A DNA stretch of 8,466 nucleotides from Eudoraea sp. GTDB taxonomy: Bacteria; Bacteroidota; Bacteroidia; Flavobacteriales; Flavobacteriaceae. The position numbers were made by a program, and so were the translations under genes. Positions 1 to 6,729 of the stretch are shown here, in pieces. Location of the stretch: positions 1-8,466 of the forward strand of contig JABDPH010000359.1 of assembly GCA_013042925.1 (NCBI GenBank), given 5' to 3'. The notes beneath the pieces are model-generated. The model searched no databases. It saw only the letters and a program-made list of their open reading frames with translations, and was not told where the DNA came from. Numbering within the stretch: the stretch's first letter is position 1; the number at the start of each line of letters is the position of its first letter.

Positions 1-609
1 CTCTTTCCCATAATATATCATCTGTGCTAAAAAAGTGCGATCAGAAGGGAAGCGCAACCTGGTTTTCCCAAAAGCACTTGCAACATCGCTAACTAAGTAT
101 TCTTTATCAAGTCCGGCCGCTATGTATTGTTCTATTCCTCCGTAAAACCTATGATCTTTGCCAAGATAATTATCCAAACCTATTAGTAAAAGCGTATCCG
201 CCAAAATTACGCGATTAGTATAATCTACATCAGAAATAACCGTAATTACCCTGGGTACCTTGTAATTTGGAAAATAGTAAAGTACATGTTTAAAGAAAAG
301 TTCCAGGTCTGCCGTTTCTTTAACAAAATCTGGAAATTCTGCATTCACCTCACTATATAGTTCCTTCTGCAAAGTATCATTTAGTTTAGCAATCCAGAGA
401 CTATCAGGATACTGCTTAGGAAAAAGATAAGGGAATTCATTTTTTAGAGCGGGGATGTCTTTGGGTTTTGCTTCAGCAAATTGTTTATCAAATCGCAAAA
501 CAGCAAGATTTATCCGGATCTTTGAAACATCTTCAGATACTCCTGTCTCATTTTTACAAGAATAGGAACTGAAAAGAATTAATAAAAGAGCAAAAAATCT
601 TGTTTTCAT
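1..609 (-). CDS. gldB: GldB, gliding motility lipoprotein (partial, C-terminus beyond window edge)
   Basis: An open frame of 203 codons runs from an ATG at 609-607 on the minus strand to the window edge without a stop. The first 17 residues form a hydrophobic lipoprotein-type signal peptide (basic MKTRFF start, then a leucine-rich core) ending at Cys18, the likely lipidated residue; the lipobox (SYSC) is loose. The body carries features I recognise from GldB: LRFDKQFAEA near residues 38-47, a PRVITVISDVDY segment near 117-130, and LLLIGLDNYLG near 138-150. GldB is an envelope lipoprotein needed for Bacteroidota gliding, a machinery linked to the type IX secretion system. Full-length GldB is about 320 residues, so roughly a third is missing. 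It is divergent from nadE with 91 bases between start codons. The family call rests on remembered similarity. Confidence 0.85.
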   Translation of the reverse strand, partial: MKTRFFALLLILFSSYSCKNETGVSEDVSKIRINLAVLRFDKQFAEAKPKDIPALKNEFPYLFPKQYPDSLWIAKLNDTLQKELYSEVNAEFPDFVKETADLELFFKHVLYYFPNYKVPRVITVISDVDYTNRVILADTLLLIGLDNYLGKDHRFYGGIEQYIAAGLDKEYLVSDVASAFGKTRLRFPSDRTFLAQMIYYGKE

Positions 610-667
610 ATAAAGTATTGATGCTTCAGTTTTATTATTAAGCCCATAGGCTTTATTTTTATCGCAG

Positions 668-675
668 CAAAGTTA
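668..675 (-). promoter_or_regulatory. possible -7 promoter box (TAACTTTG) for gldB
   Basis: Read on the minus strand, this octamer matches the Bacteroidota housekeeping -7 consensus TAnnTTTG exactly. It would place a transcription start about 50 bases before the gldB ATG. I find no TTG -33 element at the usual spacing, so this is only half a promoter. The rest of the 610-700 intergenic stretch holds a small hairpin (AAGCC, loop CATA, GGCTT at 640-653) followed by TATTTTTAT. I could not identify a promoter for nadE. Confidence 0.3.
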
Positions 676-700
676 ATATTTCCACATAATAAAGTACCCT

Positions 701-1489
701 ATGCAAACAGAAAAGGTAATAGATCATATTGTAACTTGGTTAAAGACATATGCCACCGAGGCAAAAATCAATGGTTTTGTTATAGGTGTGTCCGGTGGAA
801 TAGACTCTGCGGTTACTTCAACCTTATGCGCAAAAACCGGTTTAAACTTATTATGCATTGAAATGCCAATTCATCAAGGTACAAATCAGGTGACTCGGGC
901 ATCTAATCATATTGGCTGGTTACAGCAGAATTTTGATAATGTATCCAGACAACCTGTGAATCTGACTCCGGTATTCGATAATCTGGTTGCATCATTGCCG
1001 GCAGTTGATAATGAAGAAGACAGATTTATGTCTTTGGCCAATACCCGTGCGAGACTACGAATGACAACACTCTACTATTTTGCCGCTTTAAAGAATTACC
1101 TGGTTGCAGGTACAGGTAATAAGGTAGAGGATTTTGGAATTGGTTTCTACACTAAGTATGGTGATGGTGGAGTTGATCTTAGTCCTATTGCAGACCTTCT
1201 TAAGACTGAGGTCTATGAACTTGCCAAGCATATAGGGATTAACGAAGAAATTATTATTGCTCCCCCAACTGATGGTTTGTGGGGAGACTCCCGAACAGAT
1301 GAGGATCAGATAGGGGCTTCTTATCCTGAATTAGAATGGGCCATGGAAATGGACAACCTGGGAAAGGAAGCAGATGAATTCAGTGGAAGAGAAAAAGAGG
1401 TCTTTCTCATCTTTAAAAGGTATAATAGCATGAACAAGCATAAGATGCTCCCTATACCTGTTTGCGAAATTCCTGACAACCTAAAATAA
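701..1489 (+). CDS. nadE: NAD synthetase, ammonia-dependent (NadE)
   Basis: NadE catalyses the last step of NAD biosynthesis in the cytoplasm: nicotinic acid adenine dinucleotide is adenylylated with ATP and then amidated with ammonia. The 262-residue protein is one adenine-nucleotide alpha-hydrolase domain. The PP-loop SGGIDS lies at residues 31-36, a GTGNKVEDF stretch at about 137-145, LSPIADLLKTEV at about 160-171, and the C-terminal DGLW...DEDQIGASY segment at about 191-208. There is no N-terminal nitrilase-type glutaminase domain, so it should use free ammonia or a separate amidotransferase; 262 residues fits the short NH3-dependent class. The ATG at 701 is the natural start because the PP-loop lies at the family's usual distance from it. 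It appears to be transcribed alone, followed by 166 non-coding bases. Confidence 0.96.
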   Translation: MQTEKVIDHIVTWLKTYATEAKINGFVIGVSGGIDSAVTSTLCAKTGLNLLCIEMPIHQGTNQVTRASNHIGWLQQNFDNVSRQPVNLTPVFDNLVASLPAVDNEEDRFMSLANTRARLRMTTLYYFAALKNYLVAGTGNKVEDFGIGFYTKYGDGGVDLSPIADLLKTEVYELAKHIGINEEIIIAPPTDGLWGDSRTDEDQIGASYPELEWAMEMDNLGKEADEFSGREKEVFLIFKRYNSMNKHKMLPIPVCEIPDNLK

Positions 1490-1509
1490 CATCTTGACTA
1501 AGAATCAGT

Positions 1510-1546
1510 TAATTAAGACGAATAATAGTTCCATTTTTCTTAATTA
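1510..1546. repeat. 9-bp perfect inverted repeat after nadE
   Basis: TAATTAAGA (1510-1518) is matched by its reverse complement TCTTAATTA (1538-1546) across a 19-base loop. The arms are almost entirely A/T, and no T run follows directly, so a strong intrinsic terminator is unlikely. It could be a weak nadE 3' structure, a protein-binding site in the leader of the next gene, or chance in A/T-rich DNA. Confidence 0.3.
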
Positions 1547-1599
1547 TTGGGAAAAAAAGTACACTTTTGTTTAAGAAATTAGATTATTTAACCTTACAT

Positions 1600-1625
1600 T
1601 GCATGTCAGTATTTTTAGACGTGCA
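1600..1625. promoter_or_regulatory. operator-like inverted repeat upstream of the response regulator
   Basis: TGCATGTC (1600-1607) and GACGTGCA (1618-1625) are near-perfect reverse complements, with one mismatch that would be a G-U wobble in RNA, around a 10-base A/T-rich spacer. The repeat ends 30 bases before the ATG at 1656. Its size and symmetry would suit binding by a dimeric LuxR-type regulator, possibly the protein encoded immediately downstream, or a 5' leader hairpin. The role is inferred; only the symmetry is seen. Confidence 0.35.
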
Positions 1626-1655
1626 TTAGTGTTAAAATCTAGAAAACCAATCAAA

Positions 1656-2285
1656 ATGATAAAAGTTTTAATTGCAGACAGTCATCCAATAGTTAGAATG
1701 GGAATACAGAATGTGCTAAATTCTGCTTCTGGTTTTGAGATTATTGGTGATGTTGCCACTACTACTGAACTTTTTACAAAATTAAAGACCTTGAATCCGG
1801 ACGTTGTTATTTTAGAAATGGACATTCCGGAAATCAACGGGATAGCCACTTTGAGAAAACTTAAACAAGAATACCCGGACATAAAGGTATTAATCTATAG
1901 TGGTCAATCTGAAGACGTATATGCACTTAGTACAATAAGGGCAGGAGCGTTCGGCTATCTTTCAAAAACTGCAGAATTGGACTACATAATTACTGCCGTT
2001 AGAAAAGTAAGTGAGGGCAATATGTTTATTACTAATGAATTAGCTCAACGACTGGCCTTCGATGAAGGTACTCAAAAACCGCGTAGATTTTTCAGAAAAT
2101 TGTCTACCAGAGAAGTTGAGGTTTTAAAGCTTCTGGCGAGTGGAAAGCGAAATAAAGAAGTGGCTTTAGGTTTGAATCTGAATGAAAAAACCGTTAGTAC
2201 GTATAAAGCCCGTTTAATGAAAAAGTTAAATGTTGATAATCTTGTGGATTTACTTCAACAAGCCAAGGCACTAGAATTGTATTAA
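1656..2285 (+). CDS. NarL/LuxR-family response regulator with degenerate receiver domain
   Basis: A 209-residue DNA-binding regulator. Residues 1-118 form a CheY-like receiver domain and about 148-207 a LuxR-type helix-turn-helix (LSTREVEVLKLL, then EKTVSTYKARLMKKLNV). The receiver is atypical. In VVILEMDIP the residue four before the proline, normally the phosphorylated Asp, is Glu54 (GAA at 1815-1817). The usual DD/ED pair near the N-terminus is Asp8-Ser9. The switch residue (Ser82) and conserved Lys104 are present. Glu can mimic a phosphorylated Asp, so the protein may work without a kinase. No histidine kinase gene is in the window. A longer reading from a TTG at 1599 is possible, but the family begins at MIKVLIAD, so I chose the ATG at 1656. 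An inverted repeat precedes it and a strong terminator follows. Confidence 0.9.
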   Translation: MIKVLIADSHPIVRMGIQNVLNSASGFEIIGDVATTTELFTKLKTLNPDVVILEMDIPEINGIATLRKLKQEYPDIKVLIYSGQSEDVYALSTIRAGAFGYLSKTAELDYIITAVRKVSEGNMFITNELAQRLAFDEGTQKPRRFFRKLSTREVEVLKLLASGKRNKEVALGLNLNEKTVSTYKARLMKKLNVDNLVDLLQQAKALELY

Positions 2286-2307
2286 GCTCAATAAGAGAAA
2301 CATATAG

Positions 2308-2336
2308 AACCCTGACCAATTTGTCGGGGTTTTTTT
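2308..2336 (+). terminator. rho-independent terminator of the response regulator gene
   Basis: AACCCTGAC (2308-2316), loop CAATTT, then GTCGGGGTT (2323-2331) form a 9-bp stem with one G-U pair. A run of seven T residues (2330-2336) overlaps the stem's end and continues past it. It begins 23 bases after the regulator's stop codon. No T run is available on the other side, so it acts only on rightward transcripts. Confidence 0.87.
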
Positions 2337-2356
2337 ATACTCCCGAATTACAAATA

Positions 2357-2400
2357 AAATAGAGCCCGTTTCCTCCGAGATTCAGGAAAGCACTCTATTT
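2357..2400 (-). terminator. possible terminator hairpin straddling the dnaG stop codon
   Basis: AAATAGAG (2357-2364) pairs with CTCTATTT (2393-2400), and inside it TTTCCT (2369-2374) pairs with AGGAAA (2384-2389), separated by a small internal loop. On the minus strand the structure is followed by TATTTGTAAT, a weak U-rich tail. The outer stem is A/T-rich, and the hairpin includes the last six dnaG codons and the TGA stop. A termination role is plausible but unproven. Confidence 0.4.
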
Positions 2401-4361
2401 AATTTCTTATTTAAGAGTTTATTTAATTGAAGGTAATTCATTATCTCTTCTAATGTTTCTTCGTGATCACCGCTAATATCTTCGGTATTTTCCTGCAGGG
2501 ATGTGATTCGTTTTTTAATTAGAAAGCATCTTAAAGTTAAAATTGTTTCACTTACTAATTGGGAAATACTCTTTTCTTTATCTTTTGGATAAATGTCCTT
2601 TCTCTCCCAGTGATGCAATTCATACTTTTCTTCTTCCATAAGTATAGAAGAGATTTGGGCTACCATTTCCTGATCTAGTTCAGTCATAAAAGTAGTTATG
2701 GAAAAGTCTTCTTTTTCATTCAGCCCCTCTATTAATTTGTAATAGATGTTTCTGAATTTGTCATGTGTAAGTTCTATTTCATCTTCCTGAAGGTCCAAAT
2801 ATACCTTTTCATATACCTTTGCTTCCATATTTTCTGGTTCCAGAACAAGATCACCTTCCTCATTTTCTTTTAAAATCAGGTCTTCAAATTCCTGAAGCTC
2901 ATTCCCATATAGCAAAAGCATTTCTATTATCTTCTTTTCCAGCTCATATTGCACATCCAGTTTCTCGGCTTTTTGACTATGTTTTACAACCGAAAATGCT
3001 TTTTGTTCCTGTCTTGCAATAGTTGCCGCATCTGTTCGCTCTTTCCTTCCTATCTGGGCAAGCGTATTAAACAAAACATCTTCTGAGATATTCATTATTT
3101 GTGCGCACTCCTGAATATAAATCTCGCGTTTTATCCTATCCGGAATTTTAGAGATGCTATTTACTATTTCGCGTATGGTATCAGCCTTTTTTATTGGGTC
3201 ATGTGCCGCATCCTTGGCAAGCAATGACGTTTTAAATTGTATAAAATCTTTGGCATTCTCTTGCAGGTAAAGTATAATCTCTTCCAATTCATTATTCTTG
3301 GCAAAACTATCAGGGTCTTCTCCTTCAGGAAAGGTGCAAACTTTTACGTTCATTCCCTGCTCAAGAATAAGGTCAATACCCCTTAAGGATGCCCTTAAAC
3401 CTGCTTCATCGCCATCGAATAAAACTGTAATATTTTTAGTAAGCCTATTTATTAATCGGATTTGTTCCGGGGTCAGCGCTGTACCACTGGAAGAAACCAC
3501 ATTTTGTATTCCTCTTTGATAGAGTTGGATAACATCTGTATAGCCTTCCACCAAATAACAATTATCTTCTTTGGCAATAGCTTGCTTTGCATAATAGATA
3601 CCATATAGCACTTTGCTTTTATGATATATTGCACTTTCAGGAGAATTTAAATATTTGGCAGCTTTCCTTTCATTGGAAAGTATTCGACCTCCAAAACCCA
3701 AAACACGGCCACTCATGGAATGGATAGGAAACATTACTCTGCCTTTAAACCTATCAAATTTTCTGGAAACTCCGGGATTGTTGGTATCTTCCTTAACAAT
3801 TGTCAGCCCGGTCTTCTGCAAAAATTCTAGCTGATAACCTTCTTCAAGAGCTGAATTGGTAAAAGCATCCCATTGATCCAGGCTATATCCCAGTCCAAAC
3901 CTTTTAATGATATCATCTGTAAAACCTCTTTCCCTAAAATAACTCAGGCCAATAGCCTTTCCCATTTCCTTCTCCCAAAGGGTATTCTCAAAATACTTCT
4001 TTGCATATTCAGAAACCAGATACATGCTCTCACGTTCATCCGCCTGCGCCTTTTGCTCATCTGTACGTTCTGTTTCTTCAATTTCAATATTGTATTTCCT
4101 TGCCAGGTATTTTATTGCTTCTGGATATGTAAAATGTTCATGCTCCATAAGGAAGGCCACTACATTGCCACCCTTCCCACTGCTAAAATCCTTCCAGATC
4201 TGTTTAACAGGAGATACCATAAAACTTGGCGTGCGCTCATCAGTAAAAGGACTCAAACCTTTGAAATTAGAGCCAGATTTTTTTAGTTGCACAAAATCCC
4301 CAATCACCTCCTCGAGTCGTGCTGTTTCATAAACCTGATCTATAGTGAATTTTGAAATCAA
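2382..4361 (-). CDS. dnaG: DNA primase DnaG, with zinc-finger ligands lost
   Basis: DnaG synthesises RNA primers at the replication fork and works with the DnaB helicase. The 659-residue protein has, in order: an N-terminal CHC2-type region (about 1-100); the RNA-polymerase-like catalytic core, with FKGRVMFPIH near 205-214 and KYLNSPES near 236-243; a TOPRIM fold with VEGYTDV at 271-277 (Glu272), DGD at 316-318 and EGEDPDSF at 346-353; and a long C-terminal helicase-binding region (about 440-659). The catalytic acidic residues are intact. In the N-terminal region the zinc ligands of the canonical CPFH and CFGC motifs are replaced: SPFT at 37-40 and DFSS at 58-61. I recall similar sequences in other flavobacteria, so this is probably a lineage trait rather than damage. 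The start is TTG (4361-4359); an in-frame TAA lies five codons upstream and no ATG fits between. Confidence 0.96.
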   Translation of the reverse strand: MISKFTIDQVYETARLEEVIGDFVQLKKSGSNFKGLSPFTDERTPSFMVSPVKQIWKDFSSGKGGNVVAFLMEHEHFTYPEAIKYLARKYNIEIEETERTDEQKAQADERESMYLVSEYAKKYFENTLWEKEMGKAIGLSYFRERGFTDDIIKRFGLGYSLDQWDAFTNSALEEGYQLEFLQKTGLTIVKEDTNNPGVSRKFDRFKGRVMFPIHSMSGRVLGFGGRILSNERKAAKYLNSPESAIYHKSKVLYGIYYAKQAIAKEDNCYLVEGYTDVIQLYQRGIQNVVSSSGTALTPEQIRLINRLTKNITVLFDGDEAGLRASLRGIDLILEQGMNVKVCTFPEGEDPDSFAKNNELEEIILYLQENAKDFIQFKTSLLAKDAAHDPIKKADTIREIVNSISKIPDRIKREIYIQECAQIMNISEDVLFNTLAQIGRKERTDAATIARQEQKAFSVVKHSQKAEKLDVQYELEKKIIEMLLLYGNELQEFEDLILKENEEGDLVLEPENMEAKVYEKVYLDLQEDEIELTHDKFRNIYYKLIEGLNEKEDFSITTFMTELDQEMVAQISSILMEEEKYELHHWERKDIYPKDKEKSISQLVSETILTLRCFLIKKRITSLQENTEDISGDHEETLEEIMNYLQLNKLLNKKLNRVLS

Positions 4362-4479
4362 TGTGTTAATTATTTACCTTGTAAAAATAATAAAATTGAA
4401 CGCTTTAAAGTACGGTATTTTTAGAATAGAAACTGTTTGAGAAAGATTAAATTACCTTAGCAAAATAATAAAATTTATC

Positions 4480-4722
4480 ATGATATTATTTTTTGGAATC
4501 AGGCCTGGAAAGACAATAAACATAGACTTGAAACAGATAAAGTGCCCTCATTGCAATCAAAACAATTCGCTTTTCGGTGAAAGTACCCCTAATTTTTTTC
4601 ATTTATTCTGGATTCCGATTTTTCGTGTATCAACAACTCAGGTAATACATTGTGATTATTGTAAAAAGGGGTATTACAAAGAGGAATTTACAGAAGAAAT
4701 GAAAGCTGCTTTTGAGAGGTAA
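4480..4722 (+). CDS. small zinc-ribbon protein
   Basis: An 80-residue protein with a CPHC pair (Cys22, Cys25) and a CDYC pair (Cys58, Cys61), the pattern of a zinc ribbon. Between them lies a hydrophobic aromatic stretch (FFHLFWIPIF, about 39-48). It resembles small zinc-ribbon proteins of the zinc_ribbon_15 type, in which a CxxC pair is followed by an FxxFFIPL-like segment; their function is unknown to me. The hydrophobic patch could dock on a membrane or a partner protein, but there is no clear transmembrane helix or signal peptide. It is divergent from dnaG, with 118 bases between the starts. I could not identify a convincing promoter in that gap. Both CxxC pairs, an ATG start and a defined stop support a real gene despite its size. 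Confidence 0.8.
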   Translation: MILFFGIRPGKTINIDLKQIKCPHCNQNNSLFGESTPNFFHLFWIPIFRVSTTQVIHCDYCKKGYYKEEFTEEMKAAFER

Positions 4723-4752
4723 TTTGTATAGTACCCTCCAATAACAGCTTTC
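4701..4752. repeat. long imperfect hairpin across the end of the zinc-ribbon gene
   Basis: GAAAGCTG (4701-4708) is matched perfectly by CAGCTTTC (4745-4752). Nested inside, GAG-A-GGTA (4714-4721) pairs with TACCCTC (4732-4738) apart from one bulged A. The stop codon lies in the inner part. No clear T run follows on either strand, so a terminator for this gene or for the convergent barrel gene is only a possibility. The rest of the gap to 4813 contains a short GGGT-AAAA-ACCC palindrome (near 4772-4783) and nothing else I can identify. Confidence 0.35.
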
Positions 4753-4813
4753 AAACATAAATTTCAACCAGGGTAAAAACCCAGAAGCAACAGAATCTCA
4801 GGTTTTAAATACT

Positions 4814-5896
4814 TCAGATAGCAAATCGAAGGCCAAAAGATATATTGCGTTGTTCGTCAGAAGGGCTCCTAAAAATAGGATTAAGATCGTACTTAACATA
4901 GACTGAGAAGCAATTTACACCCATATAACCACTAAGGCCATATATGAAAGGACTACTGTTTAAACCACCTTTTATTGTCGTCTTCCTGTTTGATCCGTCC
5001 TGATTGTATTTAAGCTTTTGCCTGGTTCCCATATTAAATCCTCCATAAGCTCCCAGCCCAATTCTAAATTGATTTTTTAATGAATACCTTATCCTATGCT
5101 CAGATCTGGAAGTTTTAAAAGGTCCAAATTCAAAATGAACCGGAAACACAAGGTTATCCATTCTTAACTTAGACTTTCTTAAAGGGTATGCAAATGGAGT
5201 CTGCACGGTTTTTCCTTCGTCGTCTACCACATAGTAGAGGTTATCCTGTGATTTAAGTCCATTGAATTGAAAGGAAAACCCATAATGAAATCTCATGAAA
5301 TTAGTCTTATTAAAGACTCTTGTTCTCCATGTCCAGCCAATTTCAAAAAATCTGCTTCCCCATACCTTATAAGGCGTATCATTTAGAGACTGACCTTTTA
5401 TAATTGCATTATTTAGTCCAAAAGCAAAAACCAGATCCGAATAGGTCCTGCGATCATATTTTGATTTGTCAAAATAAATATCCCACTCTTCATCATCTAT
5501 TTTTATGGAAACATCATCATCAATATTTATTATTACTCCAGCCTCCTCGTCCCTGTTTATAGAACTGTTTTCCTCTCCTAGTACATCTTCCTTATTTCTT
5601 TCAAGCAAGGCTATTTTATTATCAATTATAGCCAGTCTGTTTTCAATATTTAATGCACGTCTTCTGGCTGCATCCTCTTTAAGCTCAGCGGCTTCTTCAT
5701 TATTAATATTTCCTCTCTCTAATCGTTTGTCAATAGCTTCTACTTCGTCTTTTAGAGCATCTTTTTCCTCTTGAGTAATTTTTTCTTTCTGTTCTGTTAG
5801 ATCTTGTATCTTGTCTTTGTAATTGTCCTGTGCCACTACCGAATTTGTAATAATGCAGATTAAGACGAATACTAAATAGGTACTGATTGTTTTCAT
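4814..5896 (-). CDS. outer-membrane beta-barrel protein with N-terminal periplasmic coiled coil
   Basis: A 360-residue exported protein. Residues 1-22 are a signal peptide with a likely cleavage VVA|QD. Residues 23-105 are dominated by Glu, Lys, Arg and Leu with heptad-like spacing, predicting a coiled coil. A short acidic linker follows (INIDDDVSIKIDDEEWD, about 123-139). Residues 150-360 alternate polar and hydrophobic/aromatic residues in strand-length segments with Gly and aromatic girdles, and the chain ends in FGLRFAI, typical of outer-membrane barrels. About eight to ten strands seem likely, but I cannot count them securely. It is the last gene of the sigma-factor cassette, 89 bases after the membrane-protein gene, so it may be the cassette's target or sensor. 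The coiled coil could reach into the periplasm towards the partner. The function is not known to me. Confidence 0.75.
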   Translation of the reverse strand: MKTISTYLVFVLICIITNSVVAQDNYKDKIQDLTEQKEKITQEEKDALKDEVEAIDKRLERGNINNEEAAELKEDAARRRALNIENRLAIIDNKIALLERNKEDVLGEENSSINRDEEAGVIINIDDDVSIKIDDEEWDIYFDKSKYDRRTYSDLVFAFGLNNAIIKGQSLNDTPYKVWGSRFFEIGWTWRTRVFNKTNFMRFHYGFSFQFNGLKSQDNLYYVVDDEGKTVQTPFAYPLRKSKLRMDNLVFPVHFEFGPFKTSRSEHRIRYSLKNQFRIGLGAYGGFNMGTRQKLKYNQDGSNRKTTIKGGLNSSPFIYGLSGYMGVNCFSVYVKYDLNPIFRSPSDEQRNISFGLRFAI

Positions 5897-5985
5897 TTTG
5901 ATATATTTTTGATGATTGATGAATAAACTCTTTACAGATTCCTCAAAATCAATAGAAGAGATTTTATAAAAACTGGTTTAAGAAA

Positions 5986-6729
5986 TTAATTATTACGATC
6001 CGCAACTGCAGTTCTCACTTTGTTGTAACCAGACTTAAGTTTCTCGAGAATCTTATCACGGAACGATTGATCTAACTCCTCTTCCACCTGCGAAAGGAGC
6101 TCTTCCGGATTAACTGATTTATCAGAATTTATAAGTTTTTCTGTCAAAATTTCTTTTTGTGCCCGCCTAAGAAGTGAATCTACTTCTAAGTCTGTCAGCT
6201 CTTCGTTGTTTTCTTCATATTTAGTAACTACGGCAAGTACCTCAGCTAATTTTGCATCAATTCGCTCATTTGGATCTTCTGGTACTATATTTTGGTTTTC
6301 AGCAGTATTTACCAATTGATCATCTTCAGATACTACCATTACACCTCCAGATTCTTTTCTAGCCTCTATTGTTGACTTTTCTTCAGCCACGTGAGAGGAT
6401 TCCTTAACCCCGCTCACTAAGCTTTCTTCCTCAGAAATAGGAGCTTTCAAGAGTTCTTCTTTTTCTATGCCAACAATAGGTGTTGAAGGTTGAGTAACGG
6501 TTTGTATTTCTTGGTTTAAATCCACCTCACCAGTTGTGAAGTAAAGCACGGATAGTATCAATATTCCTATAAAACCAGCTGCAATCCCATACCTGTAATA
6601 TCCAGTTCTCTTAGGCTTAAAATCCTGACTGATTTGTCCTTTAACTTTATCCCAGGCGCCCTCTGAAGGTTTAATTTCATGTTCCTTCAAGGTTTTCTTA
6701 ATATGATCTTCTAATTTAGTGGGTTCCAT
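5986..6729 (-). CDS. single-pass membrane protein, probable anti-sigma factor
   Basis: A 247-residue protein with a cytoplasmic-type N-terminus (about 1-45) containing PSEGAWDKVKGQI, a Trp-centred motif (Trp26) that I recognise from Bacteroidota proteins paired with sigma factors. One transmembrane helix follows (about 47-64, GIAAGFIGILILSVLYF), preceded by basic residues (KPKRTGYYR). The periplasmic part is low-complexity and acidic (65-160). The C-terminal helical segment (about 180-247) contains EELLSQVEEELDQSFRDK and ends KVRTAVADRNN, a C-terminus I associate with this family. There is no His/Cys zinc motif, so it is not a ZAS-type anti-sigma factor. The gene overlaps the sigma-factor gene by 14 bases, implying co-transcription and coupled translation. 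The anti-sigma role is inferred from topology and overlap. Confidence 0.7.
   Translation of the reverse strand: MEPTKLEDHIKKTLKEHEIKPSEGAWDKVKGQISQDFKPKRTGYYRYGIAAGFIGILILSVLYFTTGEVDLNQEIQTVTQPSTPIVGIEKEELLKAPISEEESLVSGVKESSHVAEEKSTIEARKESGGVMVVSEDDQLVNTAENQNIVPEDPNERIDAKLAEVLAVVTKYEENNEELTDLEVDSLLRRAQKEILTEKLINSDKSVNPEELLSQVEEELDQSFRDKILEKLKSGYNKVRTAVADRNN

Noticed and set aside
640..661. Small hairpin followed by TATTTTTAT between gldB and nadE as an attenuator of nadE
   Set aside because: The stem is only 5 bp with a 4-base loop and no alternative structure or known riboswitch pattern is visible; too weak to call.
1562..1569. CACTTTTG as a -7 promoter box for the response regulator
   Set aside because: It misses the first base of TAnnTTTG, and the nearest upstream TTG (1547-1549) is only 12 bases away, too close for the Bacteroidota promoter pattern.
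1599..1655. N-terminal extension of the response regulator from a TTG at 1599
   Set aside because: Response regulators of this family begin right before the IKVLIAD strand; the extension is basic, matches nothing known, and reads through the inverted repeat.
2819..3519. Plus-strand open frames at 2819-3022 and 3298-3519
   Set aside because: Both fall inside dnaG in antisense and have no supporting features.
3873..4332. Two overlapping plus-strand open frames opposite the start of dnaG
   Set aside because: They lie wholly within dnaG on the other strand, show no recognisable motif, and are rich in Ser/Cys/Leu as expected for antisense readings; dnaG is certain here.
5505..5774. Plus-strand open frame of 89 codons opposite the barrel gene
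   Set aside because: Its very Ser- and Leu-rich translation is the mirror of the Glu/Lys-rich coiled coil on the minus strand, a typical antisense shadow.
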